This document shows positions 33,402 to 41,578 of a stretch of 64,000 nucleotides of DNA, piece after piece. The notes beneath the pieces are model-generated. The model worked only from the letters and a program-made list of their open reading frames with translations. It searched no databases and was not told where the DNA came from. Positions within the stretch are counted from its first letter, which is position 1; each line of letters begins with the position of its first letter. The translations under genes and the position numbers were made by a program. This DNA is from Microlunatus lacustris (GTDB lineage Bacteria > Actinomycetota > Actinomycetes > Propionibacteriales > Propionibacteriaceae): contig BAAAJN010000005.1 of assembly GCA_039527025.1 (NCBI GenBank), positions 62,001 to 126,000 on the forward strand. Reading direction: 5' to 3'.

Positions 33402-34213
33402 GCATGGAGTTCTTGGACGTCGTCCGGCGGCGGAAGACCACGAACGGGCCGTTCCTGCCCGACCCCGTGCGTCCTGAGCACCAGCAGCTGCTGATGGAGG
33501 TGGCTGGCCGGGCGCCGTCGCAGCTGAACAGCCAGCCGTGGCGGTTCGTGATCACCGAGGACCGCTCGGTGGTGGAGCAGATCGCGGCGATCAGCGGCGA
33601 GAGCATGACCGAGGCGATGTCCAACGGCACCTTCTTCGAGCGCTACAAGCGCTACTTCCGCTTCAGCGCCGAGGAGATGGAGTCCCGGCGCGACGGCATG
33701 CTGTTCGACAAGCTGCCCGCGCCGCTGCGGCCGTTCACCAAGCAGGTGTTCACCGCGCGCGGCCAGCGGCTGATGAACACCCTCCGGGTGCCGCACACGC
33801 TGGGGGAGGAGAACCGCAAGCTGGTGGCGGGGTCCCCGCTGCTGATCGCGGTGCTGCTCGACCGCGCGGAGTACCGGCCCGGCGAGCTGTCGTCGTTCTA
33901 CTCGGTGTTCAGCATGGGCGCGGCGATGGAGAACGTCTGGCTGACCACGGTGGAGCTGGGCATGGGCATCCAGTTCATCTCCTTCCCCATGGAGGTGCCG
34001 GGGCAGTGGGCGCGGATCGAGCAGATCTTCGGCGTCCCCGACGAGCTGGAGCTGATGGCGGTCTACCGGCTCGGCTACCTGCCGCCCGACCAGCGCCGGC
34101 CGGCCATCGACTGGTCCAGCCACCAGCGCAAGCTGGTCTCCCAGTACGTCTTCCGCGACTCCTGCGCCACCCCGCAGCAGGGCTGGGACGAGGTCGGCCA
34201 GACGCCCCGCTGA
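33398..34213 (+). CDS. Nitroreductase-family protein
   Basis: The 271-residue protein has RRKTTNGPF near the start and APSQLNSQPWRFV, the FMN-binding signature of the family. A long middle part (RYFRFSAEEMESRRDGM) is more divergent. FSMGAAMENVWLTTVELGMG is the usual dimer and FMN segment. As the last gene of the polyketide operon (GTGA overlap with 33398-33401) it could carry out a redox step on the product, where related clusters use a flavin hydroxylase. ATG 33404 is the alternative start. Confidence 0.82.
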   Translation: MSMEFLDVVRRRKTTNGPFLPDPVRPEHQQLLMEVAGRAPSQLNSQPWRFVITEDRSVVEQIAAISGESMTEAMSNGTFFERYKRYFRFSAEEMESRRDGMLFDKLPAPLRPFTKQVFTARGQRLMNTLRVPHTLGEENRKLVAGSPLLIAVLLDRAEYRPGELSSFYSVFSMGAAMENVWLTTVELGMGIQFISFPMEVPGQWARIEQIFGVPDELELMAVYRLGYLPPDQRRPAIDWSSHQRKLVSQYVFRDSCATPQQGWDEVGQTPR

Positions 34214-34226
34214 CCCTGCCGGAGGC

Positions 34227-34369
34227 CGTGCCCTGAGCCGGGCGGAGGGCGTGCCCTGAGCCGGGCGGAGGTCCGTGCCCTGAGCCGGGCGGAGGTCCGT
34301 GCCCCGAGCCGGGCGGAGGTCCGTGCCCTGAGCCTGTCGAAGGTCCGTGCCCTGAGCCTGTCGAAGGGC
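34227..34369. repeat. Tandem array of six left half-units of the palindromic repeat
   Basis: CGTGCCCTGAGCC... units start at 34227, 34250, 34274, 34298, 34322 and 34346 (period 23-24). The first four have the core GGGCGGAGG; the last two have the ancestral-looking TGTCGAAGG. No right half is present. The array is between the convergent nitroreductase and DUF503 genes. Confidence 0.88.
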
Positions 34370-34385
34370 GGAGGGCGGAGGGCTG

Positions 34386-34679
34386 TCAGTCGTCGCCGGC
34401 CCGCAGCCGTCGGCGGGCCGACAGCAGCTCCATCTCCGGCCGGGCGGCGACGCTGCGCTCGACGGCGTCCAGGACGTCGACGAGGTGACCCTGCTCGCCG
34501 GCCACCGCCACCACGCCGACGACCGTGCGGCGGTGCAGGTCGACGTGGTCGACCTCGGCCACGGCCACCTCGAAGCGCCGTCGGAGCTCGGCCAGCAGCG
34601 GCCGGACCAGCGAACGCTTCTCCTTCAGCGAGTGCACGTCCCCGAGCAGCAGGTCGAGCTCCAGCGATCCCACCCACAT
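34386..34679 (-). CDS. DUF503 family protein
   Basis: The 97-residue protein begins MWVGSLELDLLLGDVHSLKEKRSLVRPLL (shown in parts: VGSLELDLL and SLKEKRSLVRPL), the hallmark of DUF503, and ends with an Arg-rich tail. In many actinobacteria this gene sits with infB, rbfA and truB, hinting at a translation-linked role; here it stands alone next to a permease. GTG two codons upstream is a possible alternative start. Confidence 0.85.
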   Translation of the reverse strand: MWVGSLELDLLLGDVHSLKEKRSLVRPLLAELRRRFEVAVAEVDHVDLHRRTVVGVVAVAGEQGHLVDVLDAVERSVAARPEMELLSARRRLRAGDD

Positions 34680-34767
34680 GGCCACCGGCCGATCGTACGG
34701 CCGGTGGACGCGGAGCAGGCCGAGCAGGTGGCCACCCTGCCGGACAGCAGTTGACGTCCTGCTGCAT

Positions 34768-34814
34768 TGGTCTGAGGCCGGACCATTGACGGCCGGCCCT
34801 CCCGTCGACAGACT
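34768..34814 (+). promoter_or_regulatory. Promoter and probable FadR-type operator of the amine catabolic operon
   Basis: TTGACG (34786-34791), a 17-nt spacer and CAGACT (34809-34814) form a promoter. Immediately upstream, TGGTC (34768-34772) and GACCA (34781-34785) are inverted half-sites of the type bound by FadR-subfamily GntR regulators; one is encoded in the operon. The leader to the ATG is about 33 nt with GGAG as ribosome binding site. Confidence 0.5.
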
Positions 34815-34853
34815 GAGCCCGCCGCTGCCGCCCCCCTGCCGATCGGAGCCCGC

Positions 34854-36401
34854 ATGAGCGCCGGAAGCCACCCCGAGCACGCCGAGCTGGACGCCGACGC
34901 CCAGCACCTGGCCGAGCTGGGCTACACCCAGGAGCTGCACCGCGGCATGTCCGCGTTCTCGAACTTCGCCGTCTCGTTCTCGATCATCTCGATCCTGGCC
35001 GGCTGCATCACCTCCTACGGCATCGCGCTGCGCTCGGGTGGTCCGTCGACGTTGGTGCTGGGCTGGCTGATCGTCGGCATCCTCGTGCTGGCCGTGGCGG
35101 GCGCGATGGCCGAGGTCTGCTCGCGCTACCCGACCGCCGGCGGCCTCTACTTCTGGGCCGGCCGGCTGGCCAAGCGCAACAAGCGGGAGTGGGCCTGGTT
35201 CACCGGCTGGTTCAACTTCCTCGGCGAGGTCGCCGTCACCGCGGCCATCGACTTCGGCTGCGCCACCACCTGGATGGCGTTCATGAACCTCGTCTGGGGT
35301 GTGGAGGCGACCCCGGGCCGGACGTTCGCGCTGTTCGTGGCGATCATCGTCGCGCACGGTCTGCTGAACACCTTCGGCGTCAACCTGGTCAGCCTGCTGT
35401 CCAACGTGTCGGCCTGGTGGCACGTCGGCGGGGTGCTGGTCATCGTCGCCGCGCTCTGGATCCTGCCCGAGAAGCACCAGTCGGTCTCCTGGACGCTGAC
35501 CGGCTTCCACAACGAGACCGGCTGGACGTTCCTCCCGTACGTGTTCCTGATGGGCCTGCTGATGGCCCAGTACACCTACACCGGCTACGACGCCTCGGCC
35601 CACGTCGCGGAGGAGACCAAGAACGCCTCCGTCGCCGCCCCGCGCGGGATCGTGACCAGCGTGGGGGTCTCGGTGATCGGCGGCTTCATCCTGCTCTACT
35701 CGATCACCGCGGCCATCACCGACCGCAGCGAGGCCGGCCTGGCCCGGCTCTCGGAGTCGGCGACCGGGCTGCCCCCGGCGCAGATCTTCCTGGACAGCCT
35801 GGACAACCCCACGGTGGCGAAGTTCCTGCTCTTCATCGTCTGCGTCGCCCAGTTCTTCTGCGGCATGGCCTCGGTGACCGCCAACTCGCGGATGTCCTAC
35901 GCGTTCTCCCGCGACCACGCGCTGCCCGGCTCCCGGATCTGGGCGAAGGTCAACCCCCGGACGGGGACGCCGACCAACTCGATCTGGCTGTGCGTCGCGC
36001 TCTCGGTGATCCTGGCCTCCCCGGCCCTGGTCAGCTCGACGGCGTACTTCGCGGTCACCTCGATCGCGGTGATCGGCCTCTACATCGCCTACGTGGTGCC
36101 GGTGCTGCTCCGTCGGCTGAACCGCGACTTCGTCCCCGGCCCCTGGAACCTCGGCCGGTTCAGCGGGTTCGTCGGCTGGGTCGCGGTGGTCTGGGTGGTG
36201 ATCATCTGCATCCTCTTCGTGCTGCCGCCGGTCTTCCCGGTCGACGTCAGCACCTTCAACTACGCCCCGGTGGCGGTGCTGGTGGTGCTGGCCTTCGCCA
36301 CCATCTCCTGGTTCGTGGGCGGGCGGCACACCTTCATGCTCACCGCCGGCGACGAGCCCACCAGCCCGGAGGCCGAGAAGGTGCTGGACAGCGAAGGGTG
36401 A
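34854..36401 (+). CDS. APC-superfamily amino acid/amine permease
   Basis: The 515-residue protein has about twelve hydrophobic segments. FSNFAVSFSIISILAGCITSY and GLYFWAG near the start and YTGYDASAHVAEET in the middle are typical of the amino acid/choline/GABA permease branch. It is the first gene of a coupled operon that ends in a PuuD-like hydrolase, so it probably brings in the amine or amino alcohol. Its stop overlaps the regulator start (GTGA). Confidence 0.9.
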   Translation: MSAGSHPEHAELDADAQHLAELGYTQELHRGMSAFSNFAVSFSIISILAGCITSYGIALRSGGPSTLVLGWLIVGILVLAVAGAMAEVCSRYPTAGGLYFWAGRLAKRNKREWAWFTGWFNFLGEVAVTAAIDFGCATTWMAFMNLVWGVEATPGRTFALFVAIIVAHGLLNTFGVNLVSLLSNVSAWWHVGGVLVIVAALWILPEKHQSVSWTLTGFHNETGWTFLPYVFLMGLLMAQYTYTGYDASAHVAEETKNASVAAPRGIVTSVGVSVIGGFILLYSITAAITDRSEAGLARLSESATGLPPAQIFLDSLDNPTVAKFLLFIVCVAQFFCGMASVTANSRMSYAFSRDHALPGSRIWAKVNPRTGTPTNSIWLCVALSVILASPALVSSTAYFAVTSIAVIGLYIAYVVPVLLRRLNRDFVPGPWNLGRFSGFVGWVAVVWVVIICILFVLPPVFPVDVSTFNYAPVAVLVVLAFATISWFVGGRHTFMLTAGDEPTSPEAEKVLDSEG

Positions 36402-37135
36402 GCGGGGAGCAGGAGCCGGGAACCGGCCTGGCCGCCGTCGTGGTCGGCGCGGTGCGCAGCCGGCACGCCTTCGAGGACTGCGTGGAGCGGCTGGCCACGG
36501 CCATCCGGCTGGGGGTGTACCCGCACGGGACGGCGCTGCCGCCCGAGCGCGAGCTGGCCGTCGCCCTGGGGGTCTCGCGCGCGACCCTGCGGGAGGCGAT
36601 CGCCGGGCTGCGGGCGGCCGGGATGGTCGCCACCACCCGGGGCCGGGGCGGCGGCACGGTCGTGCTGCACGAGCCGGCGACCCCGGGCGAGGGGGGCCGA
36701 GCCCGGCTGCGCGGCCGCCGGGACGAGCTGCTGGACGACCTGGTCTTCCGCCGGGTGGTCGAGCCCGGGGCCGTCCAGGTCGCGGCCGGCCGGACGCTCA
36801 GCCCGGCCGAGCGCACGCTGGTGGCCGACTCGCTGGCCGAGGTGGCCGCGGCCACCGACCCGGCCGAGCACCGGCAGGCGGACTCCCGGCTGCACCTGGC
36901 TCTGGCCACCGTCACCGGCTCGCCGCGGCTGGTCGAGGCCGTCACCACGGTCCAGAGCGGGCTGCACGACATGCTGGTCGCCATCCCGGTGCTGCGGGTG
37001 AACCTCGAGCACTCCAGCGCTCAGCACGCCGCGATCGTGGCGGCCGTGCTCGACGGGGACGGCGCCCGGGCCCGCCGGGAGATGGAACGGCACTGCGACG
37101 ACACGGCCGCGCTGCTGCGCGGCCTGCTGGACTGA
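36398..37135 (+). CDS. FadR-subfamily GntR transcriptional regulator
   Basis: The 245-residue protein has a winged helix (about 25-90): LPPERELAVALGVSRATLREAI is the GntR signature, here seen as PPERELA and SRATLREA. The C-terminal FCD-type helical domain has the metal-binding His pattern (ADSRLHLAL and late AQHAAIV, MERHCDD). It should sense the substrate or its gamma-glutamyl derivative and control the operon from the site at 34768-34785. Confidence 0.88.
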   Translation: MSGEQEPGTGLAAVVVGAVRSRHAFEDCVERLATAIRLGVYPHGTALPPERELAVALGVSRATLREAIAGLRAAGMVATTRGRGGGTVVLHEPATPGEGGRARLRGRRDELLDDLVFRRVVEPGAVQVAAGRTLSPAERTLVADSLAEVAAATDPAEHRQADSRLHLALATVTGSPRLVEAVTTVQSGLHDMLVAIPVLRVNLEHSSAQHAAIVAAVLDGDGARARREMERHCDDTAALLRGLLD

Positions 37136-37160
37136 CGACGAGAACCGAGGACGAACAGAC

Positions 37161-38588
37161 ATGAGCCAGCTGAGGAACGACCGGCACCTGAGCGTGCACG
37201 ACCTGCGGCGACGGATCGCCGAGGGCGACCTGGACACGGTGCTGGTGGCCTTCACCGACATGCAGGGCCGGCTGCAGGGCAAGCGGATGCACGCGGCCTA
37301 CTTCGTCGACCACGTGCTCGACGCCGGCACCGAGGGGTGCAGCTACCTGCTCGCCGTGGACGTCGACATGAACACCGTGGACGGCTACGCCATGTCGAAC
37401 TGGGACTCCGGCTACGGCGACATGGAGTTCGCCCTCGACCTCGCGACCATCCGGCTGCTGCCGCACCTGCCGGGCACCGCGATGGTGCAGTGCGACCTCG
37501 TCACCCTCGACCACCAGCCGGTGCCGCAGTCGCCGCGGACCATCCTGCAGGCCCAGCTGGCCCGGGCCGCCGAGCTCGGCTACGTCGCGCTGGCCGGGAC
37601 CGAGCTGGAGTTCATCGCGTTCAAGACCCCCTACGAGGAGGCCTGGAGCTCCGGCTACCGCGACCTGGTGCCGCTCAACCAGTACAACGTCGACTACTCC
37701 GTGCTGGGCACCTCCCGGGCCGAGCCGCTGCTGCGGACCATCCGCAACCACATGTACGCCGCAGGGATGGACGTCGAGTCGGCCAAGGGGGAGTGCAACC
37801 TCGGCCAGCACGAGATCGGCTTCCTCTACGCCGACGCCCTGACCACCGCGGACAACCACGCCGTCTACAAGACCGCGGCCAAGGAGATCGCCGCCCAGCT
37901 GGGGATGTCGCTGACCTTCATGGCCAAGTACGACCAGCGGGAGGGCAACTCCTGCCACATCCACCTGTCGCTCCGCGGCCTCGACGGCGAGACGGTCTTT
38001 TGGGGCCCTTCGACAGGCTCAGGGGACGGTGGACCGCTCCCTGAGCCCGGAGCGACGATCCCTGAGCCCGTCGAAGGGCGGAGCAAGCTCTACGACCACT
38101 TCCTGGCCGGGCTGCTGGCCACGATGGCCGACTTCACGCTGCTGTACGCGCCGAACGTCAACTCCTACAAACGTTTCAGCGCCGGGTCCTTCGCCCCGAC
38201 GACGATCGCCTGGGGCCAGGACAACCGGACCTGCGCGCTCCGGGTCGTCGGGGCCGGGAAGGGCGCCCGGGTGGAGAACCGGGTGCCGGGCGGCGACGTC
38301 AACCCCTACCTCGCGCTCGCGGCCATGATCGCCGGCGGGCTGCACGGCATCGAGCACGAGCTGGAGCTGCCGCCGGAGTTCACCGGGAACGCGTACACGT
38401 CGGGACTGCCGACCGTGCCGCGTACGCTGCTCCAGGCCCGGGACGCCTTCGCCGGCTCCGCGGTCGCCCGTCAGGTCTTCGGCGACGAGGTCGTCGACCA
38501 CTACACCACCATGGCCGACGTCGAGCTCGCCGCCTTCGACGCCGCCGTGACCGACTGGGAGCTGCGCCGCGGCTTCGAGAGGATGTGA
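37161..38588 (+). CDS. Glutamine-synthetase-family gamma-glutamyl-amine ligase with in-frame repeat insertion
   Basis: The 475-residue protein has GS metal and substrate motifs: TELEFIAF, KGECNLGQHEIGF, NSCHIHLSL, NRTCALRVV and RVENRVPGGDVNPYLALAA. It resembles the PuuA/GlnA3/GlnA4 group that ligates glutamate to an amine rather than to ammonia. The neighbouring aldehyde dehydrogenase, SDR and PuuD-like hydrolase favour an amino alcohol such as ethanolamine as substrate. Residues about 281-306 (PSTGSG...IPEPVEG) are encoded by a palindromic repeat inserted between the end of the His-containing strand and the SKLYDHFLAG helix. The frame and all catalytic motifs are kept. The start follows the regulator by 25 nt with a GAGGACGAA leader. 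Confidence 0.87.
   Translation: MSQLRNDRHLSVHDLRRRIAEGDLDTVLVAFTDMQGRLQGKRMHAAYFVDHVLDAGTEGCSYLLAVDVDMNTVDGYAMSNWDSGYGDMEFALDLATIRLLPHLPGTAMVQCDLVTLDHQPVPQSPRTILQAQLARAAELGYVALAGTELEFIAFKTPYEEAWSSGYRDLVPLNQYNVDYSVLGTSRAEPLLRTIRNHMYAAGMDVESAKGECNLGQHEIGFLYADALTTADNHAVYKTAAKEIAAQLGMSLTFMAKYDQREGNSCHIHLSLRGLDGETVFWGPSTGSGDGGPLPEPGATIPEPVEGRSKLYDHFLAGLLATMADFTLLYAPNVNSYKRFSAGSFAPTTIAWGQDNRTCALRVVGAGKGARVENRVPGGDVNPYLALAAMIAGGLHGIEHELELPPEFTGNAYTSGLPTVPRTLLQARDAFAGSAVARQVFGDEVVDHYTTMADVELAAFDAAVTDWELRRGFERM
38006..38078. repeat. Palindromic repeat inside the glutamine-synthetase-like gene
   Basis: Right half CCCTTCGACAGGCTCAGGG (38006-38024) comes first, then a partial left half CCCTGAGCCCGGAG (38039-38052) and a full left half CCCTGAGCCCGTCGAAGGG (38060-38078). 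The outer halves can pair over 19 bp with one mismatch. The order right-then-left is the reverse of the intergenic arrays. The insertion length keeps the reading frame. Confidence 0.9.
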
Positions 38589-39955
38589 GATCCATCTCCG
38601 AGACCTGGACGCTGGTCGACCCCACCACCGCACGTCCCATCGGTGACGTGGCGATGGCCGACCTGGCCCGCACCGACGCGGCGATCGAGGCCGCCGCCGC
38701 GGCCGCTCCCGCCTGGGCCGCGATCGCGCCGGGGGAGCGGGCCCGGCTGCTGCGCCGCTTCGCTGCCGTCGTCGACGAGCACCTCGACGAGCTGGCCTGG
38801 CTGGAGGTCCGCAACGCCGGGCACACCATCGGCAACGCCCGCTGGGAGGCGGGCAACGTCCGCGACGTCCTCAACTACTACTCCGCCACGCCGGAGCGGC
38901 TGTTCGGTCGGCAGATCCCGGTGGCCGGAGGGATCGACGTCACCTTCCACGAGCCGCTCGGCGTGGTCGGCATCATCGTGCCCTGGAACTTCCCGATGCC
39001 CGTCGCGGCCTGGGGCTTCGCCCCCGCGCTGGCCGCCGGGAACACCGTCGTCCTCAAGCCCGCGGAGTACACCCCGCTGACCGCGCTGCGGCTGGCCGAG
39101 CTCGCGCTCGAGGCGGGGCTGCCCGAGCACGTGCTCACCGTGCTGCCCGGCGCCGGAGCGGTGGTGGGGCAGCGCTTCGTCACCCACCCGCTGGTCCGCA
39201 AGGTCTGCTTCACCGGCTCCACCGCCGTCGGCAAGCAGGTGCTGGCCGGCTGCGCCGAGCAGGTCAAGCGCTGCACGCTGGAGCTCGGCGGGAAGAGCGC
39301 CAACATCGTCTTCGCCGACGCCGACCTCGCCGGGGCCGCCGCCGCGGCGCCGGGCGCCGTGTTCGACAACGCCGGCCAGGACTGCTGCGCCCGGTCCCGG
39401 ATCCTCGTCCAGGCCTCGGTGCACGCCGAGTTCCTCGACCGGCTGCAGAGCGCCGTCCAGGCCTTCGTGGTCACCGACCCGTCCGACGAGGCGTCCGAGA
39501 TGGGTCCGCTGGTCTCGGCGCGGCAGCGCGACCGCGTGCAGGGCTACCTCGACGAGGTCGACGTCGCCTTCGCCGGTTCGGCGCCGTCCGGGCCCGGCTT
39601 CTGGGTGCCGCCGTCGGTGGTGCTGGCGACCGGTCCCGAGCAGCGGATCTGGCGGGAGGAGGTGTTCGGGCCGGTGGTCGCCGTGCTGCCCTTCGCGGAC
39701 GAGGCCGAGGCGGTCGCGCTGGCCAACGACTCCGACTACGGGCTCTCCGGCTCGATCTACACCGCCGACCTCGGCCGGGCGCTCCGGGTGTCCCGGGGCG
39801 TCCAGGCGGGCAACCTCAGCGTCAACTCCCACTCCTCAGTCCGCTACTGGACGCCGTTCGGCGGCTTCAAGCAGTCCGGCCTCGGCCGCGAGCTGGGCCC
39901 CGACGCCCCGCACGGCTTCACCGAGGAGAAGAACGTCTTCCTCAGCGAGGTCTGA
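38585..39955 (+). CDS. Aldehyde dehydrogenase (NAD(P)-dependent)
   Basis: The 456-residue enzyme has VPWNFPMP, the cofactor motif FTGSTAVGKQ, the catalytic Glu in LELGGKSAN and the catalytic Cys in NAGQDCCARSR. In the operon it would oxidise a gamma-glutamyl amino aldehyde to the acid, like PuuC. The GTG overlaps the ligase stop by 4 nt. It is shorter at the N-terminus than typical members (about 480). Confidence 0.92.
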   Translation: MRSISETWTLVDPTTARPIGDVAMADLARTDAAIEAAAAAAPAWAAIAPGERARLLRRFAAVVDEHLDELAWLEVRNAGHTIGNARWEAGNVRDVLNYYSATPERLFGRQIPVAGGIDVTFHEPLGVVGIIVPWNFPMPVAAWGFAPALAAGNTVVLKPAEYTPLTALRLAELALEAGLPEHVLTVLPGAGAVVGQRFVTHPLVRKVCFTGSTAVGKQVLAGCAEQVKRCTLELGGKSANIVFADADLAGAAAAAPGAVFDNAGQDCCARSRILVQASVHAEFLDRLQSAVQAFVVTDPSDEASEMGPLVSARQRDRVQGYLDEVDVAFAGSAPSGPGFWVPPSVVLATGPEQRIWREEVFGPVVAVLPFADEAEAVALANDSDYGLSGSIYTADLGRALRVSRGVQAGNLSVNSHSSVRYWTPFGGFKQSGLGRELGPDAPHGFTEEKNVFLSEV

Positions 39956-39973
39956 GCATGACCAGGATCAGCA

Positions 39974-39997
39974 CGACCATGATCACGATCATGGTCG
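39974..39997. promoter_or_regulatory. Perfect inverted repeat between aldehyde dehydrogenase and SDR genes
   Basis: CGACCATGATC (39974-39984) and GATCATGGTCG (39987-39997) are perfect 11-bp arms around AC. It lies in the only gap (73 nt) within the back half of the operon. It may be an extra operator or an mRNA hairpin that tunes the downstream genes. Confidence 0.5.
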
Positions 39998-40028
39998 ACC
40001 CCACGACGCAGGACGAAGGAGCACGAGC

Positions 40029-40796
40029 ATGACCGGACGGGTCCAGGACCGGGTGGCGGTGGTGACCGGCGGATGCTCGGGCATCGGCCTGGCCAGCGTC
40101 GAGCGGCTGGCCGCCGAGGGCGCCCGGGTGGTGGTCGGCGACGTGGACGACCGCCGCGGGCCCGAGGTCGCGGCCTCGGTCGACGGCCTCTACGTGCGCA
40201 CCGACGTCACCAGCAAGGACGACGTCGACGCCTTGTTCGCGGCGGCGAAGGACACCTACGGCACGGTCGACATCGCGTTCAACAACGCCGGGATCTCCCC
40301 GCCCGAGGACGACTCGATCCTGGACACCGACCTCGACGCCTGGCGCCGGGTGCAGGAGGTCAACCTCACCAGCGTCTACCTGTGCTGCAAGGCCGCCCTG
40401 CCGCACATGCTGGCCGCGGGTCGGGGCTCCATCATCAACACCGCGTCGTTCGTCGCCGTGATGGGAGCGGCCACGTCCCAGATCTCCTACTCCGCGTCCA
40501 AGGGCGGGGTGCTGTCGATGAGCCGCGAGCTGGGCGTGCAGTTCGCCCGGCAGGGCGTCCGCGTCAACGCGTTGTGCCCGGGCCCGGTGAACACCCCGCT
40601 GCTGCAGGAGCTGTTCGCCTCCGACCCCGAGCGGGCGGCCCGCCGGCTGGTGCACGTGCCGCTGGGCCGGTTCGCCGAACCGGCGGAGATCGCCAACGCC
40701 GTGCTGTTCCTGGCCTCCGACGAGTCCAGCTTCATCACCGCCAACACCTTCCTGGTGGACGGCGGCATCAGCGGCGCCTACGTGACGCCGCTGTGA
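40029..40796 (+). CDS. Short-chain dehydrogenase/reductase in amine operon
   Basis: The 255-residue classical SDR has VVTGGCSGIGLA, NNAGISPP, INTASF and the YSASK catalytic pair. Its place between an aldehyde dehydrogenase and a gamma-glutamyl hydrolase suggests that it oxidises the alcohol of a gamma-glutamyl amino alcohol to the aldehyde. GGACGAAGGAG precedes the ATG. Confidence 0.88.
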   Translation: MTGRVQDRVAVVTGGCSGIGLASVERLAAEGARVVVGDVDDRRGPEVAASVDGLYVRTDVTSKDDVDALFAAAKDTYGTVDIAFNNAGISPPEDDSILDTDLDAWRRVQEVNLTSVYLCCKAALPHMLAAGRGSIINTASFVAVMGAATSQISYSASKGGVLSMSRELGVQFARQGVRVNALCPGPVNTPLLQELFASDPERAARRLVHVPLGRFAEPAEIANAVLFLASDESSFITANTFLVDGGISGAYVTPL

Positions 40797-41500
40797 GCCG
40801 GCCGGTGATCGGGCTCAGCGCCTACCGGGAACAGGCGGCGTGGGGGGTCTGGCACGCGCAGGCCGACCTGCTGAACTCCCTCTACGCCCGCTCGGTGGAG
40901 GCGGCGGGGGGCACCGCCGTGCTGCTGCCGCCGCAGGTCGAGGACGCGGCCGACGTGGTCGAGCGGCTGGACGGGCTGATCATCAGCGGCGGGTCGGACG
41001 TCGAGCCGACCCGCTACGGCGCGGACAGCCACCCGCAGACCCAGGCGCCGCGGCCCGATCGCGACGCGTGGGAGCTGGCGCTGCTCGACCGGGCGGTGGC
41101 GCTGGGCACCCCGGTGCTGGGCATCTGCCGGGGGCTCCAGGTGATGGCCGTGCACGCCGGCGGGACGCTCGAGCAGCACCTGCCCGACGTCGTCGGCCAC
41201 GACGAGCACTCCCCGGGTGGGGACGCCTTCGGCTGGGTGCCGGTGACCACGGCAGACCGCTCGACCGTCCGGTCACTGGTGGGCCCCGAGCTGCAGGTCC
41301 ACTGCCACCACCACCAGTCCGTCGTCGCCCACCCCGGGCTGGTGGCCACCGCGCACGCCGCCGACGGCACCGTCGAAGCGCTGGAGGACCCGGACCGGCC
41401 GTTCTGGCTCGGCGTCCAGTGGCACCCCGAGCACGGCGACGACCACGGCCTCTTCCGCGGCCTCACCCGAGCCGGTGTGAGGAACCGAGCCGAGCGGTAG
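40793..41500 (+). CDS. PuuD-like gamma-glutamyl hydrolase, class I glutamine amidotransferase fold
   Basis: The 235-residue protein has the nucleophile in GICRGLQVM, the catalytic His-x-Glu in VQWHPEH and SGGSDVEPTRYG near the start, as in the peptidase C26/PuuD family. It would release glutamate from the gamma-glutamyl product as the last step. The GTG overlaps the SDR stop (GTGA). Confidence 0.9.
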   Translation: MSRPVIGLSAYREQAAWGVWHAQADLLNSLYARSVEAAGGTAVLLPPQVEDAADVVERLDGLIISGGSDVEPTRYGADSHPQTQAPRPDRDAWELALLDRAVALGTPVLGICRGLQVMAVHAGGTLEQHLPDVVGHDEHSPGGDAFGWVPVTTADRSTVRSLVGPELQVHCHHHQSVVAHPGLVATAHAADGTVEALEDPDRPFWLGVQWHPEHGDDHGLFRGLTRAGVRNRAER

Positions 41501-41578
41501 ACCCAGCAGCGCAACGCCACCCGGCACACGGGTCCGGCGGGTCAGAGCGCGAGCCGCGCCCGAGCCGAGCGAGGGCCA

